NCBI GenBank assembly: GCA_905397405.1
Contig: CAJPVJ010000194.1
Span: 1 to 33,135 of the forward strand
Source: Oppiella nova
Lineage: Eukaryota > Arthropoda > Arachnida > Sarcoptiformes > Oppiidae
DNA length: 33,135 bases
Reading direction: 5' to 3'
Shown here in pieces: positions 10,001-19,320 of the stretch. The notes below the pieces were generated by a model. That model made no database searches. It was not told where the DNA came from and was given only the letters and a program-made list of their open reading frames with translations. Both the position numbers and the translations under genes were made by a program. Within the stretch, counting starts at the first letter, position 1. Each line of letters starts with the position of its first letter.

Positions 10001-13000
10001 TAGAAATGATATCTATATTTCTAATAATACACTGTATTTATAAATAAAAGCACTCAGTGTTTGGGTCCAAACTATAGTCTCTGTATTTGACTAACGAAAG
10101 GAAATGTCATAAAATTAAACATTTGTTAGAATTTAGAATTTTCTAATATAAAGCAAAGATAAAACTTTTTACTTAAATTGTATTTCTCCCCTCAGACACA
10201 AACACATAAATTGCTAATTTTATTAGTTCTATAATTTATTATATTTTCGAAAACTACACACTTCTAAACAAAATTCACTTTTCAACACTTTATTTAATTA
10301 AATTATTTTTTTGTCGACGAACAACTTATATAAAATGTATAGCATTTCATATTCAATTTAAAGTCTATATCAATTATGTGTCTTAAATTGAGATAATTCC
10401 CATTGAAATTGGATAAAAATAAAAACAATAACAATATCTATTACGGCGAATATAAAGATTAGCAAATGAAATGAATGCAAACCTTTATGCCATTCAATAA
10501 TCTTGGGCTTATCGCCGACCACCGGACAGTTAAGTGTGATGTCATTCATTGCAGTGAAGTTTTTGGTGTGCATTTGTCTGATATTTGTGGGCCCTTTGAC
10601 TCTGATGTGAGCCGAGTGTCGATTATTTCCGGCTTTATTTGTGAGGACACACTCATAGAGTCCGCCGTCAAAAACGGACGAAACAGTTATATTCAAATAA
10701 CTAACGATTGTATTCCTGTCGACAACGTATTCGTCCCACTATTAGATAATTATAAATAATTATAAACTATTTGGCCAAAAACTATTACACTAATGTCTAT
10801 CAATCAATAAGCCTACCAGTGCTTTGTGGAGAGTGTGTGCCTCTTGTTTTCTAATGTCGAGTTCAGAGCCATCGAGAAACCATGTAATCATTGGGATTGG
10901 ATGGCCTGTGCCGACACACTTGAGTGATATTCTATCGTCTAATCCAACATTTTGATCGCCAAACAGTTCAATAAAATTGGGCCGAAGACCTATATAGTGA
11001 TGGTTACAGTGCACCAGAAGTTTAAGTAATGAGTTTTAAATAACATTTACTACTTTTTATACCATCAAGAATTAATTGAGTGCTATCTATAGCCGAGTCT
11101 CCGCCAGAATTTAATGCCAAACACTGCCAAACGCCTAACGAATAGACATATATTACAGCAAACAATCAAATGATTGCTTTTTTTATTTCACGAAAAGAAA
11201 TTATCTTTAATTCTAATAATTTATTATTAGTTTAACTATTCATTCATTACTCTAATCGATGATTGAGATCAATGTTGGAGAGGTGATAATCATGTTAATA
11301 ACCATTCGTAGTGCATGCAAACCATATGTATTTATACTCTGTATAGATATGAGTCGTACAAACCCTGATCACTGTTTGTCACAGAATTGATGACAAGAAT
11401 TGATTGGTCTGAAAAGGACTGAACATTATATGAACGGTGTTCGGGGGAAATGGTGTGTCCGTTGTGAATCCATATCACTTTGTTGAGGGGATATCCGTAA
11501 AGCGAGCAATTGATTAGTGCTCTTTGGTTCGCTTCGACCACCAACTTCTTGGGCTCCACCGACACCACCAACGGTGCAAATGTGATCACTTCGGTCTCAC
11601 ATTTCGCTTCACCGATGCTATTAGTGGCGACACAAACGTATTTATTAGCGTCTGTCGAGCGAACATCTCTTATAATTAGAGATCCTCTTCGGTATTCATA
11701 GCGTTGGTGACCCACTATTGGATGTCTCACTCCATCCATTCGAGTCACTCGATGCCAACTGTCCACAAAAACACTCATTTTACTGACAATTCTTATAAAT
11801 ATTCTTAAAAAGTACAATAAAATTAAGTTAGGTCTAATTTGTTATTGTATTAATTACAATTGGTTAGTATTGGTAGTATTATTAAATTAGACATATGTTT
11901 GATTTAATTTATGGCTATAATGCAATCAAAAATAAATAAAACTCCAAATTCTATGGCTTAAGAATAAGATGTCTTTAGACTAGACGCTAATGTATTGCAT
12001 ATATAGTGAAAATGAATTTCAAGTAAAAAAGGAATAAATTAGAGAAAAAAGGAGTTAAAACTATGAACTAAAATAAGTGTTGATTTCATTTGTCACTGGT
12101 ATTTGATGACTGGTATGGTATGAAAGTGACAGCTTAGTAAAGCAACTAAAATGAAACTCTTGTTCCGTGCTCTCAGTGTCGACATTCACGTCTAATTGAT
12201 TTATTATTGCATGTCTTAGTATACAATAGGAAAACACTACTAACCTGTATGTCGGCGGCGGCATAGCCTGTGCAGCACAGGGCAGCTCCAACATATCGGT
12301 GCCTTCCTTTACAACTACAACCGAACGACAATCTATTATTCGAGGGGTTATACTGTTTGATGGATCTGTCAGATGGTCGGCACATATGTATAGAAATATT
12401 TCATATAAGTTATTAGTTGTATAGAAATGAATGCAATAATGTTTGCACTTATTTGCAGTTGTCTTATGTTCTGGTGTTTAGCACACCATTCAATACAAAA
12501 GTCTCGATCCTATTCTAACTTAAAACGTGATTCTCTTCTAATGTTAGTTCAAACTGTAATCAATGGCAACACAACTGCAATATGTGTCATCTGTACTTTG
12601 CTAATAGACCCTGATGACAACAAACCTGATATTATAATAGTGCCCTGAGTGCTGAGCTTTGTTTCGTTGTTGACCACATTCTTAACCTGACACCGGTATC
12701 CAGTAAATGAGTGGTCGTCCGATTGGTTTGAGTCCCTTATATGGAGTTCACCGCTGGGAAAGACACTATATTTGTCGTCTAAATTTAGTCATAAAAATGG
12801 TATCGATTTTAAGAATATGAATAAAAAAGCGATTCTGATGCAGCATATAAGCACATACCGGTGCCAACTATTTGATGGACAGAGTTTTTAATCCACGCCA
12901 CGACAGAAACATAAGGCTTAATATATTCAGGGATATGACACCTGAGAACTGCAGTACAACCACGTATGACATAATCATCGAAAACAGAGATATCGAAGTT

Positions 13001-13502
13001 TTGAGAGATAACTTGAATGAGAATTAAAAGGAAACATAATTTAATAAACTTTTTGCTACATTTCGGGTATAATATAAGAGAACATAAATATTAATGGTTT
13101 GCAATAAAATATTAGTAAAAGTAATAAAATGATGTGATTCATGATTTATAGTTAGGCATCAAATTCTGTTACGATTTTATGTGATACCACTTCTTACAGA
13201 ACATTCATATTAGAGAAGTTGTTGTGTAGAAGTGGTGGCAAAATATTATATTATTTTGACAAATATTCTACTTCTTTACACTCATGTAACTCGATATCAA
13301 CGATCATTATTTTGTTGTCAAGTCGTCAAACCATTCTCTGTTAAGTCATTTACAACTTATTACTGTTAGAATTGTATGAAAAACGCGATTAAATATTTTG
13401 CTACTCACTCTAAAACACAACTCAAAAATTCCTTATTTTCTATCAATTTATTCTTTGGACAACTATTTTAACCCAAACCCCAAATACAACCTCAAAACAA
13501 AT

Positions 13503-13542
<40 letters not shown>

Positions 13543-16500
13543 ACTTCTCCTCTCAAGTAAAGACATCTTAAGCACTGGTAGTGATGAGAATAAAGAAGGG
13601 TCTGGTGTTTGGCTGCATCGTTGCATCGATACAATTGCTATCTCTTTGTTTTGATCACTATTTGAATCATCTCTTGTCTACAGTCTATGCACTGAAAGAG
13701 GCTTTTAGTGAGTTTGTATTAAAAACCACATAAATATACAGTGGACTGTATGGCACTGTATGACAGTGTTAGGCACTGGGAATAAATAGTTGTTTGTGTT
13801 GAGCTATTTTCTTATTCTCTTGACTAGAATAGTATGTGTAGTGCACTGTAGTGTAGTGTAGGGTAGGGTAGAGTACATCATAAAGTAAGTATGTGTGCAA
13901 ATCATAGAGTAAACCACATTTATTGTTAGCAACTCTGGCCTGCAATTGAATATATCATTGTTAGACATTCGGAGCACATCATCACATCATATCCTGGTTG
14001 TGCTTTTGTTGTATAATCTATTGTAATAAAACCATAATTTACAGCAGAATCTATCAAACATTCGCGTATCTAATGTCTATCAAGGGGTTGAAGAGTTGGA
14101 CACATTTAATGAATGTTAAATGTTTTTGAGGTTATAATATGGCTTAAGTTAAGTCCATTTCTACACAAATGATAAAAGCAGTGAAAAGAAGGCAATGGAA
14201 TATACTTTGGATACAGTGTTAGTGTTAGTGTTGTATTGCATTGAAGTTTGTGGATAAGAGATAAGTTTGTATTTATATATAAGTAGAGCATAAGCACAAT
14301 ACACAGTCATAATACTCTATTCTGTACTCCAGTGTATGTCTCATAAAATCATTAAACACAGAATAACAGAGTCATACAGTGCTATAACATTGCCATAACA
14401 GAGACTGGAGTTGAGTTGACAGTACTTCCCTCAATGCATTCGCCTTATTAGGGAATGTCTTGTTATTATGCAAATCATGAATATCTCGAGAAAACTTCAA
14501 ACTCTGAAAATTGAATTGAAAGGCAAATGTTCGCGCGAGACTTAGATATACATCAAATCTTGTTGAGCACCACAACCGCAACCTTAACACTGCTTTTGTT
14601 TTGGCGAAGCATTAAGTGATTGTATGAAATATTTACAAAATATGAGAAGAAAATGAAAATAAAAATCAATGCCGAGCTTCAAATACGGCTTATCTTTTGA
14701 CTCATACTATAAAACACATTACAGAATATCAACACATTGTACTAACTTTGCAATCTTGTTGTGTATTATACAAGTATTTAGTGTTTAATTACTGGCAATT
14801 AAATTATTTAATCATTTGATTTCATAATAGTTATTGATCTGAAAGTGGGTATCGATTGGAGGCATAGTTTGGAAAGAGATTATGAGGAAAAGGTGGTACC
14901 TGAATACACAAAATAATAATTTAGCTGGATATGATTAAATGGAAATGGGGTAACATCTGGCCATCAATACAACAGCCTTTGCATTCATAGACAACAATAC
15001 AGTGTTTACTCGACTCTATTCTCTGTAAACAAAATGATATGAATTCTTCATTCGTAAGAATATTTTAAAGACAATCGAGGATTCAAAGCATAAAAATAAG
15101 TGAAATTCTTTGTATTCTTCCAAAGCCATTGAAGTAATAATTAAAAGGAGGCAAATATTCTGGCATTTATTTGATTGTTAGAAAGGAATAGTATGTTTAG
15201 GCGCTCATAACATATCTGTCCACTGGACCACAATCTAACATATAATAGTTTAAGCTTCACTTTTTAGTGATAAAGGGCCGGCAGATAAACATCTTTCACT
15301 TCGTGGATGTGATCATTAGTGATATTTTTCTCTTAACGGTTCGTCTATTCTATGTTTTCGGTCGGTTAGATAAGGCGATGCCATGCAGGCGAATGTAGAC
15401 TACCAGTGCTCACTACCAGTGCTGTATTCACCACTCGCTGGCCTACCACTACTGCCACTACTCCTATTGCACTCCAATTATAAGCTCTCAATACTTAAAA
15501 CAGTTGGCATTTGATTCATACTGTAAGCTAACGATGCAAACGTTGATTCAGTGATTCATCAAAATTAGAAACGATTCCCTTAATTGCAAACTTCACTCAA
15601 TTCATTAAAACTACAAATACTTTCACCGATTAATTGAGTGAAACTCAAAATTCTTATGCCATCACTAATAAACAGATTTACTTACCGGCCCTCACTCTTT
15701 GCGGTGCACTAATCATTGTGCCGATGCTATTGCGGCCCAAACAGTATGTCGTCATACTATGGATGTCTTGTCGATAGGCTGATGGCGTGAACGGCATTAT
15801 TACTAGAGATCCGTTGCCCATCGGTTCCAACAGATCCGCTATTCTCTCCACTATTCGTCCGAATAATGAATTGGTCTTCAAAGCGAACGGTTCTAAGAGT
15901 TGACACCATTTTGTATATATTTATTAATTAACTTGATTTTCATAATTTATAAATTATTCGCAATTCTTTATAAGTAAATCAATTGTTCCTCACCGATAAT
16001 AATCCAATTAATTTCGCTGAAATCACCTGAAAAATAAAATTATTAAATAAAATTGGATAAACATAAAATTAAATTACTCATAGAAGATTCTTTATTATGG
16101 AATAGGTTTTTAATTTTGTGACAATTTATTTTTATTTATTCTGAAATATTTATTTAGAAAATATATTAGTAAAATAACTAGTTTAATATAATATTGTTCC
16201 TGAATATGGTGCTGTATAAAAATTTGAATAAAAAACCTACTGCATTTTACACAATATATTCGCTGAATGATAAATAAATAAATAAATACAATATTTTAAA
16301 ACTAAAGCCTTTTAAGTCTGAAAATTGGAGGCTCTGCTTAAATTTAAATAAGAGCGCAATTCATTGTGTTTCAAATCCCTTTTGATTTGTTATCTTAAGT
16401 TAATTTAGTGAAAGGCTAATAAAATTTAAGACTTTTTAATTTTATAACCAAATTCAAATTTAAATAAATATGTTATAAGAATACCTTTTAAAAAAAGTTA

Positions 16501-16622
16501 CATTAAATTACTATAAAATTATTCTAAAATATAAATTCTTTTAACATATAAGAATTCTGATATAAATTAATAATGTTATTATAAGATACGAGTAGAATTT
16601 AATTATGAAAATACTATCATTT

Positions 16623-16659
<37 letters not shown>

Positions 16660-18129
16660 ATTCCTTATTCTATTTACTATAGGGTGCAGTAAGTTATAGT
16701 TGATAGTTGCTATAAATTGAAGAGTTTGTTAGTCTTAAATCTAAATTTATTGCAATCATTTAATTTAACATGTTTTAAATCTCACTGCGAGGCAAAGAAT
16801 TATAGTTATTATCTCCGAAAGCTATTTAATTAAATTTTTAATGATTTGTTCAAATAATAGTTGCCTTAATTCATCGTTTTCACATAATAAGTATTTATAA
16901 TTTATATATTAACTGAAACGGTCGCATTTCTCATGTCAAAAATAAATATTTTTAGATGTTACTTAAATGAATATTTATTTATATATCCATTTAATATTTA
17001 TTTTGTTTCATGTATTTATCTGAATCGATATTTCGGAAATCGAAATAGTCTTACAACAAGTTTACACAAACATTAGGGATAGAAGTTTTTTAAAGTAAAT
17101 AAAGCATTCATTAATAATAATAATCTTAAATTAATTCATACAATGAATTGTATTATATCAATTGTATGAAAGTTTGCAAATATCAAATACAAATGAATGG
17201 CTTATCAAATATTAAACAACATGAATGCTATTCTACACTGTAATGACAAAAAGAGAATTGCAATCCAAAGCAATTAACTATATATTTGTATTGTAAATAT
17301 AAGTAGTACTAAATTAATTATCCAAAGAACCGCCATCACTGCCATCACAACCATAACCGTCATTAATAGTTGTATGAATTCCATGACCCCAAACCCCAAT
17401 CACATTTGCTTTACTTTCAATTAATGTCATAAATTATTCTCTATTCAAACTTCATTTATTCATATTATCAATGGATTGCAATTTTCTAAATTGAATTCTT
17501 CCACTCAATTCTAAACACATAACAACTAAATAAAGTGTTTCTAAACTTTATAATTGACTTTTTTATATGAATTTTGAATATTTTCCAGTTTTATAGACTA
17601 ATAGACGTCATTCAAGTGGAGTGTCGGAAGTGTTGTGTCGATGGCATAAGACTTTGCAAAATGAGACGATTCTTTAATTCACTTTTTCTGTCAAACGACT
17701 ATTTTATCATTTTTTACGAATAAAACCTTTTGTAAAGAGAGTCTCGTAAGGAGTCATCAATTCTAATACCGCTGTATATCCTATCTCTGAGATTCAATAA
17801 TTTATATTTGCTTTATATTTGCCTTATTCCTCATTGAGTATTACATACATGTGTTTGTGTAGAGCATACGGACGGCACTGCATGCCAGAATAGAGACAAT
17901 CAATAGATTGTTGTGAAGACTCCAAAGAATAGTAATAAATAAAATATAATTCAATACAAACCGTGTAGAGGACAGTGGATCGTAATTCCCGTATCATTGG
18001 AGTAATAAACCAATTTTTCTTTAGCTATTTGTGACATAAACGGATATACGAGCGCTCCTTCCAGTGCTGTATAATTAAAAGTCGCAGCCTTTAAGGCACG
18101 GGTCGACTCATGAGACAGGCTGGAGGTTT
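2417..18129 (-). CDS. Dscam: Dscam-like immunoglobulin/fibronectin cell adhesion receptor (18 exons)
   Basis: Down syndrome cell adhesion molecule homologue, a single-pass surface receptor for homophilic adhesion in neural wiring and, in arthropods, also linked to immunity. Exons on the reverse strand: 18129-17962, 16026-15994, 15892-15686, 13011-12859, 12778-12626, 12365-12245, 11758-11364, 11134-11063, 10989-10817, 10738-10483, 8889-8803, 8727-8653, 8591-8360, 8052-7994, 6604-6385, 6160-5214, 5054-4160, 4092-2417. Every junction is GT-AG and all phases agree. The product is Ig1-9, FN1-4, Ig10, FN5-6, one membrane helix and a tail of about 207 residues, about 1,890 residues in total without the missing signal exon. 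This is the canonical Dscam order, and DGGCPFTSHPI in FN6 is a family hallmark. A 238-bp insertion in the FN3/FN4 exon breaks the frame, so as assembled the gene is interrupted. Which Dscam paralogue this is cannot be decided here. Confidence 0.92.
4160..5054 (-). CDS. Dscam: Dscam exon: end of FN2, FN3 and FN4, interrupted by a 238-bp insertion
   Basis: Enters in phase 1 after TACTATAG, completing FN2 (VIVQAYNNVGAGPRSDE). FN3 follows (SSAPTGVSCVSFSSQSITIS...), then FN4 (LPSQPDAIKAF, SVIVSWKAPKQANGV). Near SHLYY the frame enters inserted sequence and meets a stop near 4468. FN4 then restarts from a duplicate of its first half and continues correctly (HKTTNLIRGHKYAFWVTAWT) to the donor at 4160-4159. 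Removing 238 bp restores 657 nt, an unbroken FN4 and a phase-1 exit that fits the next exon. Confidence 0.88.
4273..4643 (-). repeat. Direct-plus-inverted duplication inside the Dscam FN4 exon
   Basis: 4273-4405 is a direct repeat of 4511-4643 (133 bp, one mismatch). Between them, 4401-4527 is a perfect inverted copy of 4830-4956 (127 bp; paired positions sum to 9357). The repeats overlap at 4511-4527: the 17-bp word TGATAATAAAGATGTGA occurs at 4273-4289 and, reverse-complemented, at 4830-4846. The net effect is 238 extra bases and a frameshift. Confidence 0.95.
5214..6160 (-). CDS. Dscam: Dscam exon: end of Ig8, Ig9, FN1, most of FN2
   Basis: Enters in phase 2 after CATAATTAG and exits in phase 1 (CAC TAC TCA G) at a GTATGC donor. 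It reads VSSVDNLDEGQYLCQGSNS (Ig8 second half), then Ig9 from IPAKFKDSN to NSGIYKCIAINSY. FN1 starts EPPEAPQDISIA and FN2 starts SPSGPPTRVQL. In Ig9 the first canonical Cys appears to be Ser (codon 5983-5985, LVSDITGDHP), while the second Cys is present. Confidence 0.9.
6385..6604 (-). CDS. Dscam: Dscam exon: Ig8 first part
   Basis: Enters in phase 1 after ATTACCAG (VPPKWIIEPKNTDAVEGNS) and includes the B-strand Cys (RIDCSADGFPIVQITW). It ends GSL plus two bases in phase 2 at a GTAAGG donor. The next exon supplies the third base, giving NGSL-K-VSSVDN. Confidence 0.9.
6605..7993 (-). other. Dscam intron between Ig7 and Ig8 (1,389 nt)
   Basis: AT-rich intron with no Ig-like reading frame on the transcribed strand and no duplicated exon that I could see. 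Poly-A/T runs and AT-rich words dominate. The donor GTAAGC and acceptor TTACCAG are both good. Confidence 0.8.
7994..8052 (-). CDS. Dscam: Dscam exon: Ig7 C-terminal part (59 nt)
   Basis: Enters in phase 2 after ATTTTCAG. It reads (S)CIASNEASTVSYSSQLIVN, carrying the F-strand Cys of Ig7, and leaves in phase 1 at GTAAGC. Ig7 is thus split over two exons, unlike insect Dscam1, where one exon encodes the whole domain. Confidence 0.88.
8360..8591 (-). CDS. Dscam: Dscam exon: Ig7 main part
   Basis: Enters in phase 1 after GTCTTTAG. It begins VPPVIEGFSFDNKLQSGMRT, with the Cys in RIYCNVAQGDPPVSIQFL, and ends in phase 2 within NGNY at GTAAGA. The PP-V-x-x-FSF start is the typical Ig7 start in Dscam. 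Only one such exon is present in the window. The following 307-nt intron (8053-8359) shows nothing else. Confidence 0.9.
8653..8727 (-). CDS. Dscam: Dscam exon: Ig6 C-terminal part (75 nt)
   Basis: Reads (G)IYTCIAFGDNNLDAVKQSF, completing the DSGIYTC signature with the preceding exon, and exits in phase 1 at GTTTGT. The intron before it (8728-8802) is exactly 75 nt and has no in-frame stop, so retention would keep the frame. Confidence 0.85.
8803..8889 (-). CDS. Dscam: Dscam exon: Ig6 middle part (87 nt)
   Basis: Enters in phase 1 after ATATTTAG. It reads DDKKLPLNHRHRLQANGTLD to DKSDSG and ends in phase 1 at GTAATT. LP-N-HR-x-L-x-ANGTL matches the C' to E strand region of Dscam Ig6. Confidence 0.88.
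8890..10482 (-). other. Dscam intron within Ig6 (1,593 nt)
   Basis: Very AT-rich and free of recognisable exons. I looked for Ig-like pieces (Cys, Trp, DSGxYxC) in the gene orientation and saw none. Confidence 0.75.
10483..10738 (-). CDS. Dscam: Dscam exon: Ig5 second half and Ig6 first part
   Basis: Enters in phase 0 after ATCTAATAG with WDEYVVDRNTIVSYLNITVS, then DGGLYECVLTNKAGNNRHSA. The Ig6 start follows: GPTNIRQMHTKNFTAMNDIT, with LNCPVVGDKPKIIEWHK. It exits in phase 1 at GTTTGC. The IRQM and CPV-GxKPxxIxW pattern is typical of Dscam Ig6. Confidence 0.92.
10817..10989 (-). CDS. Dscam: Dscam exon: Ig5 first half
   Basis: Enters in phase 1 after ACTATATAG. It reads GLRPNFIELFGDQNVGLDD, with ISLKCVGTGHPIPMITWFLD, and ends ...HKAL in phase 0 at GTAGGC. 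The core motif is C-x-G-TGHP-P-ITW, as usual for an Ig I-set domain. Confidence 0.92.
11063..11134 (-). CDS. Dscam: Dscam exon: Ig4 C-terminal part (72 nt)
   Basis: Enters in phase 1 after TTCGTTAG. It reads GVWQCLALNSGGDSAIDSTQ, with the F-strand Cys, and leaves in phase 1 at GTATAA with a codon completed by the Ig5 exon. Confidence 0.9.
11364..11758 (-). CDS. Dscam: Dscam exon: Ig3 second half and most of Ig4
   Basis: Enters in phase 2 after GTGGACAG (SWHRVTRMDGV) and carries RRGSLIIRDVRSTDANKYVC for Ig3. Ig4 starts APLVVSVEPKKLVVEANQRA, with INCSLYGYPLNKVIWIHNG. It exits in phase 1 at GTTTGT after NSDQG. The APLxxxxxP start of Ig4 matches the Dscam family. Confidence 0.93.
11759..12244 (-). 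other. Dscam intron within Ig3 (486 nt)
   Basis: AT-rich intron with donor GTTAGT and acceptor GGACAG. No additional Ig3 half-exon is visible. This is the position where insect Dscam1 carries a large array of alternative exon 6 variants. Confidence 0.75.
12245..12365 (-). CDS. Dscam: Dscam exon: Ig3 first half (position equivalent to insect exon 6)
   Basis: Enters in phase 1 after TCTGACAG (DPSNSITPRIIDCRSVVVV), then KEGTDMLELPCAAQAMPPPT. It exits in phase 2 at GTTAGT. It encodes the B-strand half of Ig3 and also has an extra Cys upstream (IIDCRS). It is single copy here. Confidence 0.9.
12626..12778 (-). CDS. Dscam: Dscam exon: Ig2 second half (153 nt)
   Basis: Enters in phase 1 after AAATTTAG. 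It reads DDKYSVFPSGELHIRDSNQS, then FTGYRCQVKNVVNNETKLST, and exits in phase 1 at GTTTGT. The PSGELHIR and YxCxxKN elements are diagnostic for Dscam Ig2. Confidence 0.93.
12859..13011 (-). CDS. Dscam: Dscam exon: Ig2 first half (153 nt)
   Basis: Enters in phase 1 after ATTCAAG. It reads VISQNFDISVFDDYVIRGCT, then AVLRCHIPEYIKPYVSVVAW, and exits in phase 1 at GTATGT. It matches the family pattern VIRG-x-AVxxCxIP...V-x-x-x-x-W. Confidence 0.92.
13012..15685 (-). other. Dscam intron between Ig1 and Ig2 (2,674 nt)
   Basis: No exon seen. It holds a (TC)15 tract at 13505-13534 and stretches rich in CACTGTA/CAGTG-type words around 13740-13870. Copies of the recurrent word TACCAGTGC lie at 15401 and 15414, and its reverse complement at 13572-13580. 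Confidence 0.75.
13505..13534. repeat. (TC)15 microsatellite
   Basis: Perfect dinucleotide run inside the Dscam Ig1-Ig2 intron; reads as GA on the transcribed strand. Confidence 0.97.
15686..15892 (-). CDS. Dscam: Dscam exon: Ig1 C-terminal part
   Basis: Enters in phase 1 after AACTCTTAG. It reads EPFALKTNSLFGRIVERIAD, then MGNGSLVIMPFTPSAYRQDI and TTYCLGRNSIGTMISAPQRV. It exits in phase 1 at GTAAGT. The NGxLxxxPF and YRQDIHS pieces match Dscam Ig1 (NGNLVFPPF, YRQEVH). Confidence 0.93.
15994..16026 (-). CDS. Dscam: Dscam micro-exon in Ig1 (33 nt)
   Basis: Flanked by a strong acceptor (TTTTTCAG) and donor (GTGAGG). It enters and leaves in phase 1 and reads GDFSEINWIII, supplying the core Trp of Ig1 between the Cys-bearing exons (family pattern GNPQPDIIWVR). 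The fit of both phases and the Trp position support it despite its size. Confidence 0.85.
16027..17961 (-). other. Dscam intron within Ig1 (1,935 nt)
   Basis: AT-rich. Contains a (GA)n tract at 16624-16658 and a short AAAT run near 16268-16288. No exon is recognised. A 36-codon hydrophobic frame at 17274-17384 (minus) was considered and rejected. Confidence 0.75.
16624..16658. repeat. (GA)17 microsatellite
   Basis: Perfect 35-bp GA run inside the 1.9-kb Dscam intron. Confidence 0.97.
17962..18129 (-). CDS. Dscam: Dscam exon: start of Ig1 (first exon found)
   Basis: Follows an acceptor ending TTTAACAG, has one open frame, and exits in phase 1 (CAC G) at GTTTGT. The second half reads VYPFMSQIAKEKLVYYSNDT, then GITIHCPLHG. 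It aligns with the Ig1 start of arthropod Dscam (PVFVKEP, SNSTGAVVEC) and carries the first Ig1 Cys. The first ~22 residues are not conserved. It begins in phase 1, so at least one upstream exon encoding the start codon and signal peptide must exist. Confidence 0.85.
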
Positions 18130-18465
18130 CTGTTAAATAATAATAAGAATTGTGTTATTGAGAAGTGATTGAGCATTTGACACGTGATTAATGTGATTAA
18201 TTGCTGGGCTTTAAGCAGATCTGTTAGACTCTGTTAGACCTGTTCAGGCCTTAACCATCCCACGGGACAACTCATGCCTAACATCTTTAACATAACTGTG
18301 CTCTTCATCAACTAATCCTCAATAAAAGTGAGCTATGATTTGAAGCCACAGACAAGGATTGGATTGTGTTTGAGATGCCGTTCATCTTAGGATTAGTGAG
18401 TGAATAAGAGGCCAATAGTGTACGTCAAACACAACTACTATTAACTTGAAATATACTTCAAGTGC

Positions 18466-18510
18466 GCTCTCCATGCTCTCCATGCTCTCTGTGCTCTCTG
18501 TGCTCTCGAG
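18466..18510. repeat. 9-bp minisatellite, five units
   Basis: Five consecutive units: GCTCTCCAT twice, GCTCTCTGT twice, then GCTCTCGAG. The pairwise change from CCAT to CTGT indicates step-wise unit duplication. It is not inside any coding exon I support. Confidence 0.9.
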
Positions 18511-19249
18511 GCACAGATGAAAAGCTTTTGATAAGAGGAGGGATAGTAGGGATGATTGTTTGGTGCACCCATTCATGGCATTCACATCAGCTATAATAGC
18601 ATTACTTCATGTCTGTCTGTGTTATAGCCTGTGATCCAGACTTTGCTCTCATTGCTAACTACTTGCATAACGATCTGCTCTTTTCCCAATAGGACAACCA
18701 TTTATGTAATAAAAGTGAATATAAGGTAATGTTGGCTAATGTCGGACCTTATGCTTGCCTTTTAAGCTAATAAACATGTAAAGCATTAGAAGCATAACTC
18801 ATACACACCCACCCATTCATCCATTGCCATACAGTTTGAAACTTTTTACAGATAACACAAATGTTGGTTCAAAAAACTAAGTAATAGCTATTAAACGCCA
18901 GATTCGTAGATCTGCTCTCTATTTGATTAATAATAGTCGCGTGAATCGCGAATTTGGCACAAAAAAGTGTTTCCAATGCTTTGACGGATACAATACTATC
19001 TAATATGTCGTTTTGAGTCAAAAATACTTTTGAAATGAGAATTTAGCGTAACTTCACTTCAATTCAACCATTAATTAAGATTTAAACGATTACTTTATTC
19101 ACGAGTCTTTCGAAAGAATTTTTATGCAAAAGTAATACAAAAGAATTGAATTGAAAGAATCGATTGTAAGTAATCAACAAAGGCTTACGTTATTTGAAAT
19201 TGAAGTCACTTTTTACCGAAGGCTTTATTCTAATTAATTACGACAACAG

Positions 19250-19320
19250 GAGAGAGAGAGAGAGAGAGAGAGAGTGAAGAGAGAGAGAGCGAGAGAGCGA
19301 GAGAGAGAGAGAGAGAGAGA
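19250..19320. repeat. Interrupted (GA)n tract, 71 bp
   Basis: GA dinucleotides interrupted by GTGAA and GC units; compound and imperfect, the longest purine tract in the window. Confidence 0.95.

Noticed and set aside
17274-17384. Minus-strand 36-codon frame starting MEFIQLLMTVMVVMAVMAVL, signal-peptide-like.
   Set aside because: It lies downstream of the first Ig1 exon in transcript order, so it cannot supply the Dscam signal peptide. It also lacks a suitable donor. Probably chance hydrophobic codons.
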